Shown in pieces: positions 17,927 through 26,704 of a DNA stretch of 64,000 nt. This stretch comes from an uncultured Opitutaceae bacterium. Lineage in GTDB: Bacteria > Verrucomicrobiota > Verrucomicrobiia > Opitutales > Opitutaceae. How positions within the stretch are numbered: the first letter of the stretch is position 1; each line of letters begins with the position of its first letter. A program made the position numbers and the translations under genes. The notes beneath the pieces were generated by a model. The model was not told where the DNA came from. It saw only the letters and a program-made list of their open reading frames with translations, and did not search any database. Location of the stretch: positions 62,001 to 126,000 of the forward strand of contig OX638348.1 in assembly GCA_951813085.1 (NCBI GenBank), in the 5' to 3' direction.

Positions 17927-19060
17927 ATGATAAAGTTCGTCTCCTCCCTGCTTGCCTTTTTTGCCGCCCTCACGGCGGTTGCGGAAAACTGCTTAGTCAG
18001 CCTCGTGCGGTACGGTGAATTGCCCGGTGGCGAGGCAGTTCATCTCTATACCTTGAAGAATGCCAATGGAATGGTGGTCGAGATTACCAACTATGGCGGG
18101 ATTGTGACCCGAATGCTCGTCCCTGATCGCTACGGGAAGCTGGAGGATGTCGTGCTCGGCTACAATTCGCTCGATGGCTACTTGGAGGCGACTCCCTATT
18201 TCGGAGCGATCGTAGGCGTCTATGGAAATCGGATCGCGGGAGGCAGATTCGAATTGGATGGCAAGGCGTACCAATTGACTACCAATAGCGAAGCGGGCGG
18301 AGTCCCTGTGCACCTTCATGGCGGAACCAAAGGCCTGGACAAAGTGCTATGGGCGGCGAGACCGAGTGTGCAAAAGAACGGGGCGAGCTTGGTCCTCAAC
18401 TATGTCCACCCCGATGGCGCCGAAGGGTTTCCCGGGAATATCCGCATGCGCGTGGTGTATAAGCTTACCAACCAGAATGCCTTGGAGGTCTCCTATCGAG
18501 CGACCACCGACAAATCTACGGTCATAAATCTCACCCAGCATTCCTACTACAATCTAAATGGAAATGGCAGGGGAACGCCGCTCGAGCACGAGCTGATGAT
18601 CAATGCCGACCATATTACGCCGGTCACGGCCCAGATGGTGCCCACTGGAGAGTTGATGCCGGTGAAGGGGACTCCCTTCGACTTTACATCTCCGGCCAAG
18701 CCGGGCGATCAGATTGGCGGCGACCATCCCCAGCTAGAGCTCGGGGGCGGTTTTGACCACAATTGGGTGTTGAACCGATCCGAGGAAGGGCTTCAGCTCG
18801 CCGCGACCGTTTACGAGCCCCAGAGCGGGCGCTTCATGGAAGTGCTGACCGAGGAGCCTGGTATTCAGTACTACGCCGGGAATTTCCTCGATGGCTCGAT
18901 TATCGGAAAAGAGGGCCAGCCCTACGAATTCCGCTCCGGATTTTGCCTCGAGACGCAGCACTATCCCGATTCCCCCAACCATCCGAATTTTCCGTCGACC
19001 CGGCTCGATCCGGGCGAGATCTACAAGACTAAGACGGTTTACCGATTCAGCGTGCGCTAG
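17927..19060 (+). CDS. galM: Exported aldose 1-epimerase (galactose mutarotase)
   Basis: A 377-residue enzyme with a signal peptide (to VAEN, about residue 20). GalM hallmarks are VEITNYGGIVTRMLVPD, GNRIAGGRFELDGK, VPVHLHGGTKGLD with catalytic His, INLTQHSYYNLNG with the second His, GGGFDHNW and the glutamate in FCLETQHYPDSPN. It interconverts alpha and beta anomers of galactose or related sugars. The secretion signal places it in the periplasm, ahead of sugar uptake, and the next gene encodes a sodium/sugar symporter 105 bases downstream on the same strand. Both probably handle sugars released by the polysaccharide-degrading enzymes around them. Confidence 0.92.
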   Translation: MIKFVSSLLAFFAALTAVAENCLVSLVRYGELPGGEAVHLYTLKNANGMVVEITNYGGIVTRMLVPDRYGKLEDVVLGYNSLDGYLEATPYFGAIVGVYGNRIAGGRFELDGKAYQLTTNSEAGGVPVHLHGGTKGLDKVLWAARPSVQKNGASLVLNYVHPDGAEGFPGNIRMRVVYKLTNQNALEVSYRATTDKSTVINLTQHSYYNLNGNGRGTPLEHELMINADHITPVTAQMVPTGELMPVKGTPFDFTSPAKPGDQIGGDHPQLELGGGFDHNWVLNRSEEGLQLAATVYEPQSGRFMEVLTEEPGIQYYAGNFLDGSIIGKEGQPYEFRSGFCLETQHYPDSPNHPNFPSTRLDPGEIYKTKTVYRFSVR

Positions 19061-19165
19061 CCCCTCGAGCGGGCTCTAAAAATTTAGCGCTTGCGGATGC
19101 CGCGGAGCTCGCGCGTTTTTGTAGGCGACGCGGATACGCTTCCTAACCCCTATTTCTCACCCACT

Positions 19166-20761
19166 ATGTTTTCCCTCATCTCCTTCATAGCGTTCACGGG
19201 CCTGGTTGCCACCATCTCGTACCTAAAAACGCGCAACGACGACCATGCCCATGGCAAGAGCTACTTCCTTGCGGGCAACATGCTGACAGGATGGGTAATC
19301 GCGGGATCGCTCATGTTGACGAATCTGTCGACCGAGCAACTGATCGGATTGAACGGGAATGCGTATACGCATGGGGCTCAGGTGATGGCTTGGGAGATCA
19401 TCGCGGCATTCGCTATGGTGGTGATGGCGCTGTATTTCTTCCCGCGCTACTGGAAGGGCCAGATTGCGACCGTTCCCGAGTTTCTTGAGCGCCGCTTCGA
19501 CAAGCAGACCCGCCGCATCCTGGGCGCGGTGTTTCTCATTTCGATCTTCACCAATTTCCTTCCCTTCGTCCTCTATTCCGGAGCCATTGGAATGAACACG
19601 CTTTTTGGCGTCCCTGACCTGCTCGGTGTAAGCGACGGCGCGGCGATTTGGATAATGGTCTGGGCGATCGGCATCGCCGGGGGCGTATACGCGATTTTTG
19701 GAGGATTGAGGGCAGTTGCGATCTCGGATTCAATCAATGGGATTGGACTTCTGATTGGCGGCTTGCTGATTCCGATTCTCGGCCTGGCGGCGCTAGGCGA
19801 CGGCAATGTCTTTTCAGGGGTAGGGGTTATCGTAGAGAACATCCCCGAAAAGCTCGATCCTGTCGGCAAGGAAGGGGAGAACATCCCGCTAAGCACGCTC
19901 TTTACGGGTATGATCCTGATCAATGTCTACTACTGGTGTACCAACCAGTCCATCGTGCAGCGAACCTTCGGGGCGAAATCGCTCAAGGAAGGGCAGAAAG
20001 GAATCTTGATTGCCTCTATGCTCAAGCTGGCGGGGCCCTTCTACTTGGTGCTGCCCGGGATCATCGCGTTTCAAATGTTCGGGCCTGACTTGCCCAAGCA
20101 GGACATGGCCTATCCCATGCTCGTGTCGGAAGTGCTGCCTCCCGCGCTGGTGGGATTCTTTGGAGCCGTAATTTTCGGGGCGATCCTAAGTTCCTTCAAT
20201 AGTGGGCTCCATAGTTGCTCGACGCTGTATGGACTGGATATCTACAGAGGCATGATGCATCCCAATGCAACGGATGAAGAAACGGTTCGTGCGGGTAAGC
20301 GCTTCGGATTGATTCTGGCTGTAATCGCTATGGCCTTGGCTCCCTTGATCGGAGGCGCCGAGGGATTGTTCGATTTGATGAAGAAGCTAGCAGCTGTCAC
20401 CAATGTTCCGATACTAGCGATTATTTTCATGGGCATCGTATCTACCAGCGTTTCGACGAAAGCTGCCAAGATTTCCTTGTTTACGGGAATGGGACTGTTT
20501 GTTTTGTCGACGCTGATATTGAATAATACGATTTTCGGCATCGAGCTGCACTGGTTGCACTTTACGGCCATCAATTTCGTTATCATGTGCGTGCTCATGC
20601 TCGTATTGAGCAAAGTGTATCCGACATCGAAAGACGCAGAATCAATCGCCTTGAAACCCGAAACGGAAGGCGCTTGGGGCATGGCCAAGGGGATCGGGAT
20701 TACCGTCATTATTTTGGTATTCCTGATCTACATGTTCTTGCACAACGTGGGTAGCGTCTAG
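19166..20761 (+). CDS. Sodium:solute symporter (SSS family), probable sugar transporter
   Basis: The start ATG at 19166 is chosen because it immediately precedes the first membrane helix (MFSLISFIAFTGLVATISYL); upstream in-frame codons are polar and unlike the family. The 531-residue protein has about 14 helices. SSS/vSGLT signatures are SYFLAGNMLTGWVIAGSLML, NLSTEQLIGLNG, IAGGVYAIFGGLRAVAISD and GAILSSFNSGLHSCSTLYGLD. It uses the sodium gradient to import a solute. Its position after a secreted mutarotase suggests galactose, glucose or a related monosaccharide. The sodium dependence suits a marine organism. Confidence 0.9.
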   Translation: MFSLISFIAFTGLVATISYLKTRNDDHAHGKSYFLAGNMLTGWVIAGSLMLTNLSTEQLIGLNGNAYTHGAQVMAWEIIAAFAMVVMALYFFPRYWKGQIATVPEFLERRFDKQTRRILGAVFLISIFTNFLPFVLYSGAIGMNTLFGVPDLLGVSDGAAIWIMVWAIGIAGGVYAIFGGLRAVAISDSINGIGLLIGGLLIPILGLAALGDGNVFSGVGVIVENIPEKLDPVGKEGENIPLSTLFTGMILINVYYWCTNQSIVQRTFGAKSLKEGQKGILIASMLKLAGPFYLVLPGIIAFQMFGPDLPKQDMAYPMLVSEVLPPALVGFFGAVIFGAILSSFNSGLHSCSTLYGLDIYRGMMHPNATDEETVRAGKRFGLILAVIAMALAPLIGGAEGLFDLMKKLAAVTNVPILAIIFMGIVSTSVSTKAAKISLFTGMGLFVLSTLILNNTIFGIELHWLHFTAINFVIMCVLMLVLSKVYPTSKDAESIALKPETEGAWGMAKGIGITVIILVFLIYMFLHNVGSV

Positions 20762-20873
20762 TTTTTTGGGCAAGGCTCTCTATCGTTCGAGATCCCTGGT
20801 GAATCAGGGCGATGATCCTCGCTGCGCATGATAAGAGGAATCAGCAATTAGGATGGTGAATATTTCCAGTCAT

Positions 20874-21030
20874 CCTCGAGCCTATTTTCAGCTTTGCTGA
20901 AACCCATTTCCCGACGCAGTCGGGAACGAGCGAACGCAGAGAGCGATGTTAGAAACAATATTGAACAGCGCTTGCGCTTGTCCCTTCCCGCTACGCGTGA
21001 CGGGAATGGGCGCCTCTGCGAGGCGATGGG
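20874..21030 (+). repeat. Structured dispersed repeat, type A, copy 2
   Basis: 157 bp, very similar to copies at 1224 and 21191. Minus-strand reading: CCCATCGCCTCGCAGAGGCG, then CCCATTC, a CCCG...CGGG hairpin, GACAAGCGCAAGCGC, AACATCG, a CCCGACTGCGTCGGG hairpin and a TTTCAGCAAAGCTGAAA hairpin. Confidence 0.88.
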
Positions 21031-21190
21031 CTTAGTTATCTGGGATTGCTGAACGCGGCTTCGGAGGGTGAGTGATTTGAGGTCAGTATGAATATTGTTG
21101 GGACAATACTCTCTGCTAATCGCTTGATTCTAGGTAATTCCGAGCGAGTAGATGAGTCGGCCCTTCGAACTGATTGGCAATCCCAGCCAT

Positions 21191-21347
21191 CCTCGAACCT
21201 ATTTTCAGCTCCGCTGAAACCCATTTCCCGACGCAGTCGGGAACGAGCGAACGCAGAGAGCGATGTTAGAAACAATATTGAACAGCGCTTGCGCTTGCCC
21301 CTTCACGCTTCGCGTGACGGGAATGGGCGCCTCTGCGAGGCGATGGG
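21191..21347 (+). repeat. Structured dispersed repeat, type A, copy 3
   Basis: 157 bp, nearly identical to copy 2 (20874-21030) in the same orientation. Differences such as GCTCCGCTGAA versus GCTTTGCTGAA fall in hairpin loops. Confidence 0.88.
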
Positions 21348-21381
21348 TCTATGAGTCCATTGCCATCGAGGACTTCATTGC

Positions 21382-22350
21382 CTATCGCCGGATTTTGGAA
21401 ACGATAGGCTCCGTCAGCGATCGCATATGCTCGATGTCGGCTAGCACGGATTCCGAATCGCCGAATACGGGCCGGATCGCGAGAGAATTTAGTCGGTCCT
21501 GCGTCTCCGAATCTTCGATTGCAGCGCGTAGGGCGATTCGCAAGACTTCAAGTCTATCCTGGGGCACGCCCTTGGGAGCTAGCCAAATACGTGACTCAGT
21601 AATGGAAACATCGATACCGCTTTCCTTGGCCGTGGGCGTGTTGGGGAGGAGCGGATGGCGTTCGTCGGAAAAGAGCAAAAGGGGCCGCAGCCCGGCCTCT
21701 TGGAAATTGATAAGGGCTTGAGCGGAAAATAAGCTGATATCGGTATGTTCTCCCAGTACGGATGCAAGTCGTTTGGATCCTCCACCTGAGTTGACGACTC
21801 GAAACTCGAAGCCCGCTTGGTCAGCGAATATGGAAGGAACGATATGCGTAGCCGTGCCGATTTCAGTAGCGAGTTTCAAGTTCCCAGCAGTTGCTTTTGC
21901 TTGCTCGATCAATTTGGCGACGGAAGCGATTGAGGAGTCTTCCTTCACTCCCATTCCGAGATCGGTGTAGCCGGTCATGCCGATGATCTCGTAGTCATTG
22001 TGATCGTAGTTGGTGATTCCCATGAGGCGGGCTGATATCAATGCGTTCGGATTCCAGATGCCAATCGTGTATCCATCATTTGGGGAATCTTTCATCTTGC
22101 GAGTACCGACTGCGCCACCAGCTCCGGGAATATTCACAATCACAAGCTTCTCCGGCAGAAGCTTCTGTTCCTGAACGGTTCGCTGAATGATGCGGGCTAG
22201 GTTATCATGCCCACCACCTGCGGCCGTAGGCACAATTACCCGGATGGGCTTGTCGGGGAAGGCGTTCAGCCCTGCGCAGCCTAGGGCGCAAATCGCTAGG
22301 AAGAGGACGGCGCGTTTACTTCTAAGAGGCGCGGGGGAGAATGAAACCAT
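21382..22350 (-). CDS. Tripartite tricarboxylate transporter-type binding protein (TctC/Bug family)
   Basis: A 322-residue exported protein (signal peptide about residues 1-30, with a Cys at ALGCAG that could be lipidated). Bug-family blocks are PIRVIVPTAAGGGHDNLARI, IVNIPGAGGAVGTRKM, DGYTIGIWNPNAL, VVNSGGGSKRLASVLG and APKGVPQDRL. Such proteins bind carboxylates such as citrate, tartrate or aromatic acids for TctAB permeases. No TctA or TctB gene is nearby, so it is an orphan here. It starts 19 bases after the sulfatase stop at 22369 on the same strand, so the two genes are probably co-transcribed. Confidence 0.85.
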   Translation of the reverse strand: MVSFSPAPLRSKRAVLFLAICALGCAGLNAFPDKPIRVIVPTAAGGGHDNLARIIQRTVQEQKLLPEKLVIVNIPGAGGAVGTRKMKDSPNDGYTIGIWNPNALISARLMGITNYDHNDYEIIGMTGYTDLGMGVKEDSSIASVAKLIEQAKATAGNLKLATEIGTATHIVPSIFADQAGFEFRVVNSGGGSKRLASVLGEHTDISLFSAQALINFQEAGLRPLLLFSDERHPLLPNTPTAKESGIDVSITESRIWLAPKGVPQDRLEVLRIALRAAIEDSETQDRLNSLAIRPVFGDSESVLADIEHMRSLTEPIVSKIRR

Positions 22351-22368
22351 AAGGATCGTTGGGCGGCT

Positions 22369-23784
22369 TTAGTTCGAGCTGGGAATCGGTAGCTTGGCCA
22401 AGGTTTCTTCTTGGATCTGGGCGAGCCGGTCTAGGAGGTCGCGGAGCTTTTCGGGGTGCGATCGAGCGAGGTCGTTGGTTTCGCCGATGTCGCTGCCAAT
22501 GTGGTAGAGCTCCGCCTTCTCGTAGTGATAGAAATTGATGGCTTTCCAATCGCCCACGCGAATCGCAGCGCCAGGCTTCCAGGTAGATCCGTGGTAGTGC
22601 GGGTAGTGCCAATACAGCGTGTCCCTTTCGACGGACTTCCCTTTGATGGCATTGACAAGGCTAATGCCGTCGACGTGTCGGTCGGGCTGCAGGTCAAATC
22701 CGGCCAATTCGAGCATTGTAGGGAAATAGTCCATACTGATAGCGGGCACCTCGGAAACGAGCCCTGCCTGACTGACTCCGGGCGCTTTAATGATCAATGG
22801 GACGCGAATTCCTCCCTCGTAGCACCAGCCTTTGCCGGCTCGTAGAGGGAGCACTGACGTGGGGCCCTGGGTGGCTTTGGTCGTTAGGCCTCCATTGTCG
22901 GAAGTGAAAATGACGATTGTATTGTCATCTAATCCCTTGGCGTGCAACGCGTCCAGGACGCGGCCGATGTTGTCATCCATCGATTTCGCCATGGCCGCGT
23001 ATTTCGGACCGTCCTGGCGCGACTTGGTTTTGCCTTCGTGCTCCGTTATCGGATCGGCGAATCCCTTGATCGTTTTCGCCTTATCGGTGAAATAGGCGTC
23101 GTATTTGTCGGCTCCTTGGATGGGGGTGTGGACTGTGTAGAATGCAAGGTAGAGAAGGAACGGCTTGGACGTATCTCGGTAGTCCAGAAACTCGATGGAT
23201 TCATCGGTCAACCGATCGGTCAAGTAGTGGTCGTCGGGCTTGTCCTCTAGTTGGGGATTGTTGAAGGGGGCGTAGTAGCCGCCCGGAGGACTGCCTTTGT
23301 GGTGGCCCCCTTTGTTGATGTCGAAGCCCTGATCCTGCGGGAAATGGCCTTCGTCTCCCAAGTGCCATTTTCCTGCGTAGAAGGTTTGATAGCCCTTTTC
23401 CTTGAACGCTTCCGCCAGGGTGACTTCGCTGTGAGCGAGATTGTCGCGATCTTCGGGGGCGAGGAGTTTTGGTTCCTTGGCGACGGCTCCGGGAATCCAG
23501 TCTGTGATATCGACGCGAGAAGGGTAGCGACCGGTCATGATGGCGGCCCGCGTGGGAGAGCAAACCGGTGATGCGGCGTAGGCGTCCGTAAAGCGAACGC
23601 CAGAGGCCGCTAAGGCGTCGATCCTCGGAGTCTCGTAGAACTCGCTCCCGTAGCAGCCGAGGTCCGTCCATCCAAGATCGTCGATCAGGATAAAGAGGAA
23701 GTTCGGCTTTTCCGCCGATAGACGGGGAAGCAGAGCGACAGCGGCTAGAGCGATGATCGGAATGATGCGGAAAGTCAGTTTCAT
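22369..23784 (-). CDS. Secreted formylglycine sulfatase (arylsulfatase A-like)
   Basis: A 471-residue protein with a signal peptide (to LSA, about residue 24). It has ILIDDLGWTDLGCYG for metal binding, the formylglycine motif C75-S-P-T-R followed by AAIMTGRYPSRV, the FYAGKWHLGDEGHFP block with catalytic Lys and His, and IVIFTSDNGG. It is a complete family S1 sulfatase that removes sulfate from glycans in the periplasm or outside the cell. The gene is divergent from the sulfatase at 23992, with 207 bases between them, and is followed by a TctC-like gene. Substrate cannot be predicted from sequence alone. Maturation requires a formylglycine-generating or anaerobic maturase encoded elsewhere. 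Confidence 0.93.
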   Translation of the reverse strand: MKLTFRIIPIIALAAVALLPRLSAEKPNFLFILIDDLGWTDLGCYGSEFYETPRIDALAASGVRFTDAYAASPVCSPTRAAIMTGRYPSRVDITDWIPGAVAKEPKLLAPEDRDNLAHSEVTLAEAFKEKGYQTFYAGKWHLGDEGHFPQDQGFDINKGGHHKGSPPGGYYAPFNNPQLEDKPDDHYLTDRLTDESIEFLDYRDTSKPFLLYLAFYTVHTPIQGADKYDAYFTDKAKTIKGFADPITEHEGKTKSRQDGPKYAAMAKSMDDNIGRVLDALHAKGLDDNTIVIFTSDNGGLTTKATQGPTSVLPLRAGKGWCYEGGIRVPLIIKAPGVSQAGLVSEVPAISMDYFPTMLELAGFDLQPDRHVDGISLVNAIKGKSVERDTLYWHYPHYHGSTWKPGAAIRVGDWKAINFYHYEKAELYHIGSDIGETNDLARSHPEKLRDLLDRLAQIQEETLAKLPIPSSN

Positions 23785-23991
23785 GACTAAGGTTCGTTTG
23801 TGGATGCGGGACCGGCGGGTCCGGCGTCCTTGGCTAGAAATAGGTATCCTCTAAAGTGGGGGACGTTTCAATGGAATTTCCACGCTCTGCGGTAATGTTT
23901 TCGAGCGCATTGGCGCTTTCGGACCGACTAGCCACTTGCATCTTTCGAACGATCCTTCTTCATTGGGCGTTACGAACGAATCTACCCTGAT

Positions 23992-25425
23992 ATGAAACGA
24001 CTTATTACGACCCTATTTTGCATCGCCGCAATCGCGGCGGCCCCTTTTTGCGCTGCGGATGAGAATCCTCCCAACATCGTCTATATCCTCGCAGACGACC
24101 TTGGCTGGGGAGACCTGAGCCTCTATGGGCAAAGGCATTTCGATACCCCGAATATCGATCGCATCGCGAAGGAAGGCATGCAATTTACGCAGCACTACTC
24201 GGGAAGCACGGTGTGCGCTCCGTCCCGGTCCTGTCTGATGACGGGCCACCACACGGGCCATACGCCCATTCGAGGCAATTTCGAAGTGCAGCCGGAAGGG
24301 CAAAGACCGCTCCCAGCCGATTCGTTGACTATAGCGGAGATCTTGAAAGCGGAGGGCTATACGACGGGCGCGTTTGGAAAATGGGGACTGGGATTCCCAG
24401 GATCCGAAGGGGACCCGGTTAATCAAGGATTCGATGTATTTTTTGGATACAATTGCCAGCGAATCGCTCACAACTACTATCCCTACCATCTTTGGTCGAA
24501 CACGGCTAAGGTCATTTTGGACGCTAACGAAGGGAAGCGCGAAGGCGTGTATGCCCCGGATCTGATACAGGAGAAGACATTGGATTTCATTGAAGCGAAC
24601 AAGGATCGACCGTTCTTCTGTTTCGTTCCTCATGTGATTCCTCACGCAGAGCTCCTTGTTCCAGAGCGCTACATGGCTCGCTTTCGGGGCAAGCTGCTCC
24701 CTGAGTTGAGCTACGAAGGAACCGACGATGGGCCCAAATATCGGAATGGTCCCTATGGATCGCAGCCAGAGAGCCACGCTGCGTTCGCGGGCATGGTTAC
24801 CATGCTGGACGATCACGTAGGGCAGATACTCGATAAGCTGAGCGCGCTCGGTATCGAGAAAAACACGTTGGTGATCTTCACTTCCGACAACGGCACTCAC
24901 AAGGAAGGCGGAGCCGATCCAGACTACTTCGATAGCAATGGTCCGTTTCGCGGTTACAAGCGCGATCTGTACGAAGGGGGAATCCATGTGCCCATGCTGG
25001 CCCGGTGGCCGGGAACGATTGCGCCGGGATCGAGCTCCGACCATGTGTCCGCGTTCTGGGATGTATTGCCGACGTTTTGCGAAATCGCGGGAATCGCGGC
25101 GCCGGCGGATATCGATGGACTTTCCTTTGCCCCCTCGCTCTTGAAGCGCGGTTCGCAAGAGGTCCACCCCTACCTGTATTGGGCATTCCACGAACGAGGC
25201 GGTCGCGCCGCGATCAGGAAGGGAAAATGGAAACTGATAAAATACGATGTGGACGAGAACCCCGAGGCCCAGTGGGAGCTTTACGACCTTTCCAAGGATG
25301 TTGGAGAATCGCATAACCTGGCCTCCGAGCGCCCCGAGGTGGTCAGAGAGCTGGCTGCCCTCGCTGCTGCGTCGGAAGTCCCGTCGCCGATTGAAAAATT
25401 CCGTTTTCAACATCCTCTGAACTAG
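23992..25425 (+). CDS. Secreted formylglycine sulfatase
   Basis: A 477-residue protein with a signal peptide (to CAA, about residue 21). It has YILADDLGWGDLSLYG, the formylglycine motif C75-A-P-S-R (VCAPSRSCLMTGHHTGH), GAFGKWGLG, the VIFTSDNGTHKEGG block and KGKWKLIKY near the C terminus. The HHTGHTPIRGN continuation marks a distinct S1 subgroup from the neighbour at 22369. The enzyme is complete with no missing active-site residue. A DUF2959 lipoprotein gene begins 15 bases after its stop, so the two may be co-transcribed. Substrate is unknown; sulfated polysaccharide is inferred from the gene neighbourhood. Confidence 0.93.
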   Translation: MKRLITTLFCIAAIAAAPFCAADENPPNIVYILADDLGWGDLSLYGQRHFDTPNIDRIAKEGMQFTQHYSGSTVCAPSRSCLMTGHHTGHTPIRGNFEVQPEGQRPLPADSLTIAEILKAEGYTTGAFGKWGLGFPGSEGDPVNQGFDVFFGYNCQRIAHNYYPYHLWSNTAKVILDANEGKREGVYAPDLIQEKTLDFIEANKDRPFFCFVPHVIPHAELLVPERYMARFRGKLLPELSYEGTDDGPKYRNGPYGSQPESHAAFAGMVTMLDDHVGQILDKLSALGIEKNTLVIFTSDNGTHKEGGADPDYFDSNGPFRGYKRDLYEGGIHVPMLARWPGTIAPGSSSDHVSAFWDVLPTFCEIAGIAAPADIDGLSFAPSLLKRGSQEVHPYLYWAFHERGGRAAIRKGKWKLIKYDVDENPEAQWELYDLSKDVGESHNLASERPEVVRELAALAAASEVPSPIEKFRFQHPLN

Positions 25426-25440
25426 TGTAGCGTTTGTACC

Positions 25441-26130
25441 ATGGAAATGCGTTCACCCGCCGCTGCGGCCCACTTCAATTTCATCAGAGCGATTGCCGTT
25501 CCCCTGGCCGTCGGAGCGCTTGCGTTCTCCGGTTGCCAAAGCGTCTACTACGAGGCGATGGAAAAGATGGGCACGCACAAGCGCGACATCCTTGTGGACC
25601 GTGTGGAGGAAGGAAAGGAGGCGCAGGAAGAAGCCCGCGCCCAATTCTCGAGCGCGTTCGACGAATTCCTGGCGGTTTCCGAGGTTGACCTGGGCGATCT
25701 GAAGAGCGCCTACGAGCGGATACAGGATTCCTTCGACCGGAGCGAGAAGCGGGCTAAAGCCGTACGGGATCGCATCGATTCGATTAAGAGCGTGTCCAAA
25801 GCGCTATTCAAGGAATGGGAGGCTGAGCTTGGCCAGTATACCAATCAGGAGCTTCGCCAAGCGAGCGAGGATCAAATGAATCAAACGCGTATCCTTTACT
25901 TGAAACTGATCGGCGCCATGGAGGAGGCAGCTGAAAGCATGGACCCGGTTCTGAACGCGTTTCGCGATCAGACCTTGTTCTTGAAGCACAACTTGAATGC
26001 TCAGGCGGTTGCCGCCTTGAACAAGATGTCTCTCGGATTGCGCGATGAAGTTGATTTGCTGATACAACAAATGTCGGAGTCAATCGAGGAGGCGAATGCG
26101 TTTATCGTAAAGATGCGTTCGGGAGGCTGA
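25441..26130 (+). CDS. DUF2959 lipoprotein
   Basis: A 229-residue protein with a lipoprotein signal (LAFSGC, lipobox Cys at about residue 32). The DUF2959 signature follows directly: VYYEAMEKMGTHKRDILVDR. The remainder is long amphipathic helix with strong coiled-coil character (EEGKEAQEEARAQF, then two further helical stretches). Starts at 25441 or 25447 are both possible. The family is widespread in Gram-negative marine bacteria and has no assigned function. Anchoring in a membrane of the periplasm is inferred from the lipobox. Confidence 0.85.
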   Translation: MEMRSPAAAAHFNFIRAIAVPLAVGALAFSGCQSVYYEAMEKMGTHKRDILVDRVEEGKEAQEEARAQFSSAFDEFLAVSEVDLGDLKSAYERIQDSFDRSEKRAKAVRDRIDSIKSVSKALFKEWEAELGQYTNQELRQASEDQMNQTRILYLKLIGAMEEAAESMDPVLNAFRDQTLFLKHNLNAQAVAALNKMSLGLRDEVDLLIQQMSESIEEANAFIVKMRSGG

Positions 26131-26165
26131 ATCCGCGTTGCCGGAAGCCAATTCCCAAAACGTCA

Positions 26166-26195
26166 AACGCTTCTCCCGTTTCCAGGAGAAGCGTT
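26166..26195. terminator. Bidirectional terminator between convergent genes
   Basis: A perfect 11-bp stem, AACGCTTCTCC (26166-26176) with GGAGAAGCGTT (26185-26195), lies between the DUF2959 gene and the DoxX-like gene. The minus-strand side has the T-richer tail (TTTGACGTTTT). Confidence 0.75.
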
Positions 26196-26236
26196 CTAGT
26201 CTTGAGGGTGATGTATATGACCAAATTCGTTCGGAC

Positions 26237-26611
26237 TTAGCTCAGGAGACCCTGGTACTTGTCCTTGTTGCCCATCATAGTGAGAACGAGCAGAACCGTG
26301 ACTACGATTGCAGGCGGTAGGCCCGCAGGATCGAGTACGATATGGAACAAGAGAAAGTTGAACGCGACTGCGGCCATTACGACCGTGGCCAATCCGACCA
26401 TCTTGTTGGTGCCCAGCATGACGGCGGATGCTAAATAGATAATCCCGAGAATGGGAAAGAGGTGTACGCCTGAAAGGCCCGCCATGTAGGTCATTTGAGG
26501 AGATCCCAGCGAGTACTCGGGCGCAGGCATGAAGCCAAGAAATTTGTTCAGTCCGAATACGAGGAGAACGAGGGCGAAGAGATAGCGTGAATAGAGCGAG
26601 GCTTTTCCCAT
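26237..26611 (-). CDS. DoxX-like small membrane protein
   Basis: A 124-residue protein with four predicted helices: YLFALVLLVFGLNKF, HLFPILGIIYLASAVML, GLATVVMAAVAFNFLLFH and PAIVVTVLLVLTMM. The layout and the early FGLNKFLGFMP motif match the DoxX/DoxD superfamily of four-helix inner-membrane proteins, whose roles range from quinone-linked redox to unknown. It is a single gene facing DUF2959 and 93 bases downstream of the metal ABC operon on the same strand. No specific function can be assigned. Confidence 0.7.
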   Translation of the reverse strand: MGKASLYSRYLFALVLLVFGLNKFLGFMPAPEYSLGSPQMTYMAGLSGVHLFPILGIIYLASAVMLGTNKMVGLATVVMAAVAFNFLLFHIVLDPAGLPPAIVVTVLLVLTMMGNKDKYQGLLS

Positions 26612-26704
26612 AATATTTTTCGGTTGAGGGGTTTTTTTGAATCTACGGTTAGGTAGACGAATGCCGTGCCCGATTGATTGACGGGGAGGGGGATGGTCCC
26701 TGTC

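Larger units (their letters stand above)
20762..21381. other. 620-base gene-less stretch holding repeats A2 and A3
   Basis: Between the symporter stop and the TctC-like gene there is no credible gene. Two tandem, same-orientation type A repeats occupy most of it, separated by 160 bases that contain nothing recognisable. The flank of A2 (20790-20835) includes CCCTGGTGAATCAGGG, a hairpin that also occurs in altered form near 1117. Confidence 0.7.

Noticed and set aside
24013-25413. A 466-codon open frame antisense to the sulfatase at 23992
   Set aside because: The sense strand encodes a complete sulfatase with all motifs. The antisense frame has Arg/His-rich composition without family character, as expected from the mirror of GC-rich codons.
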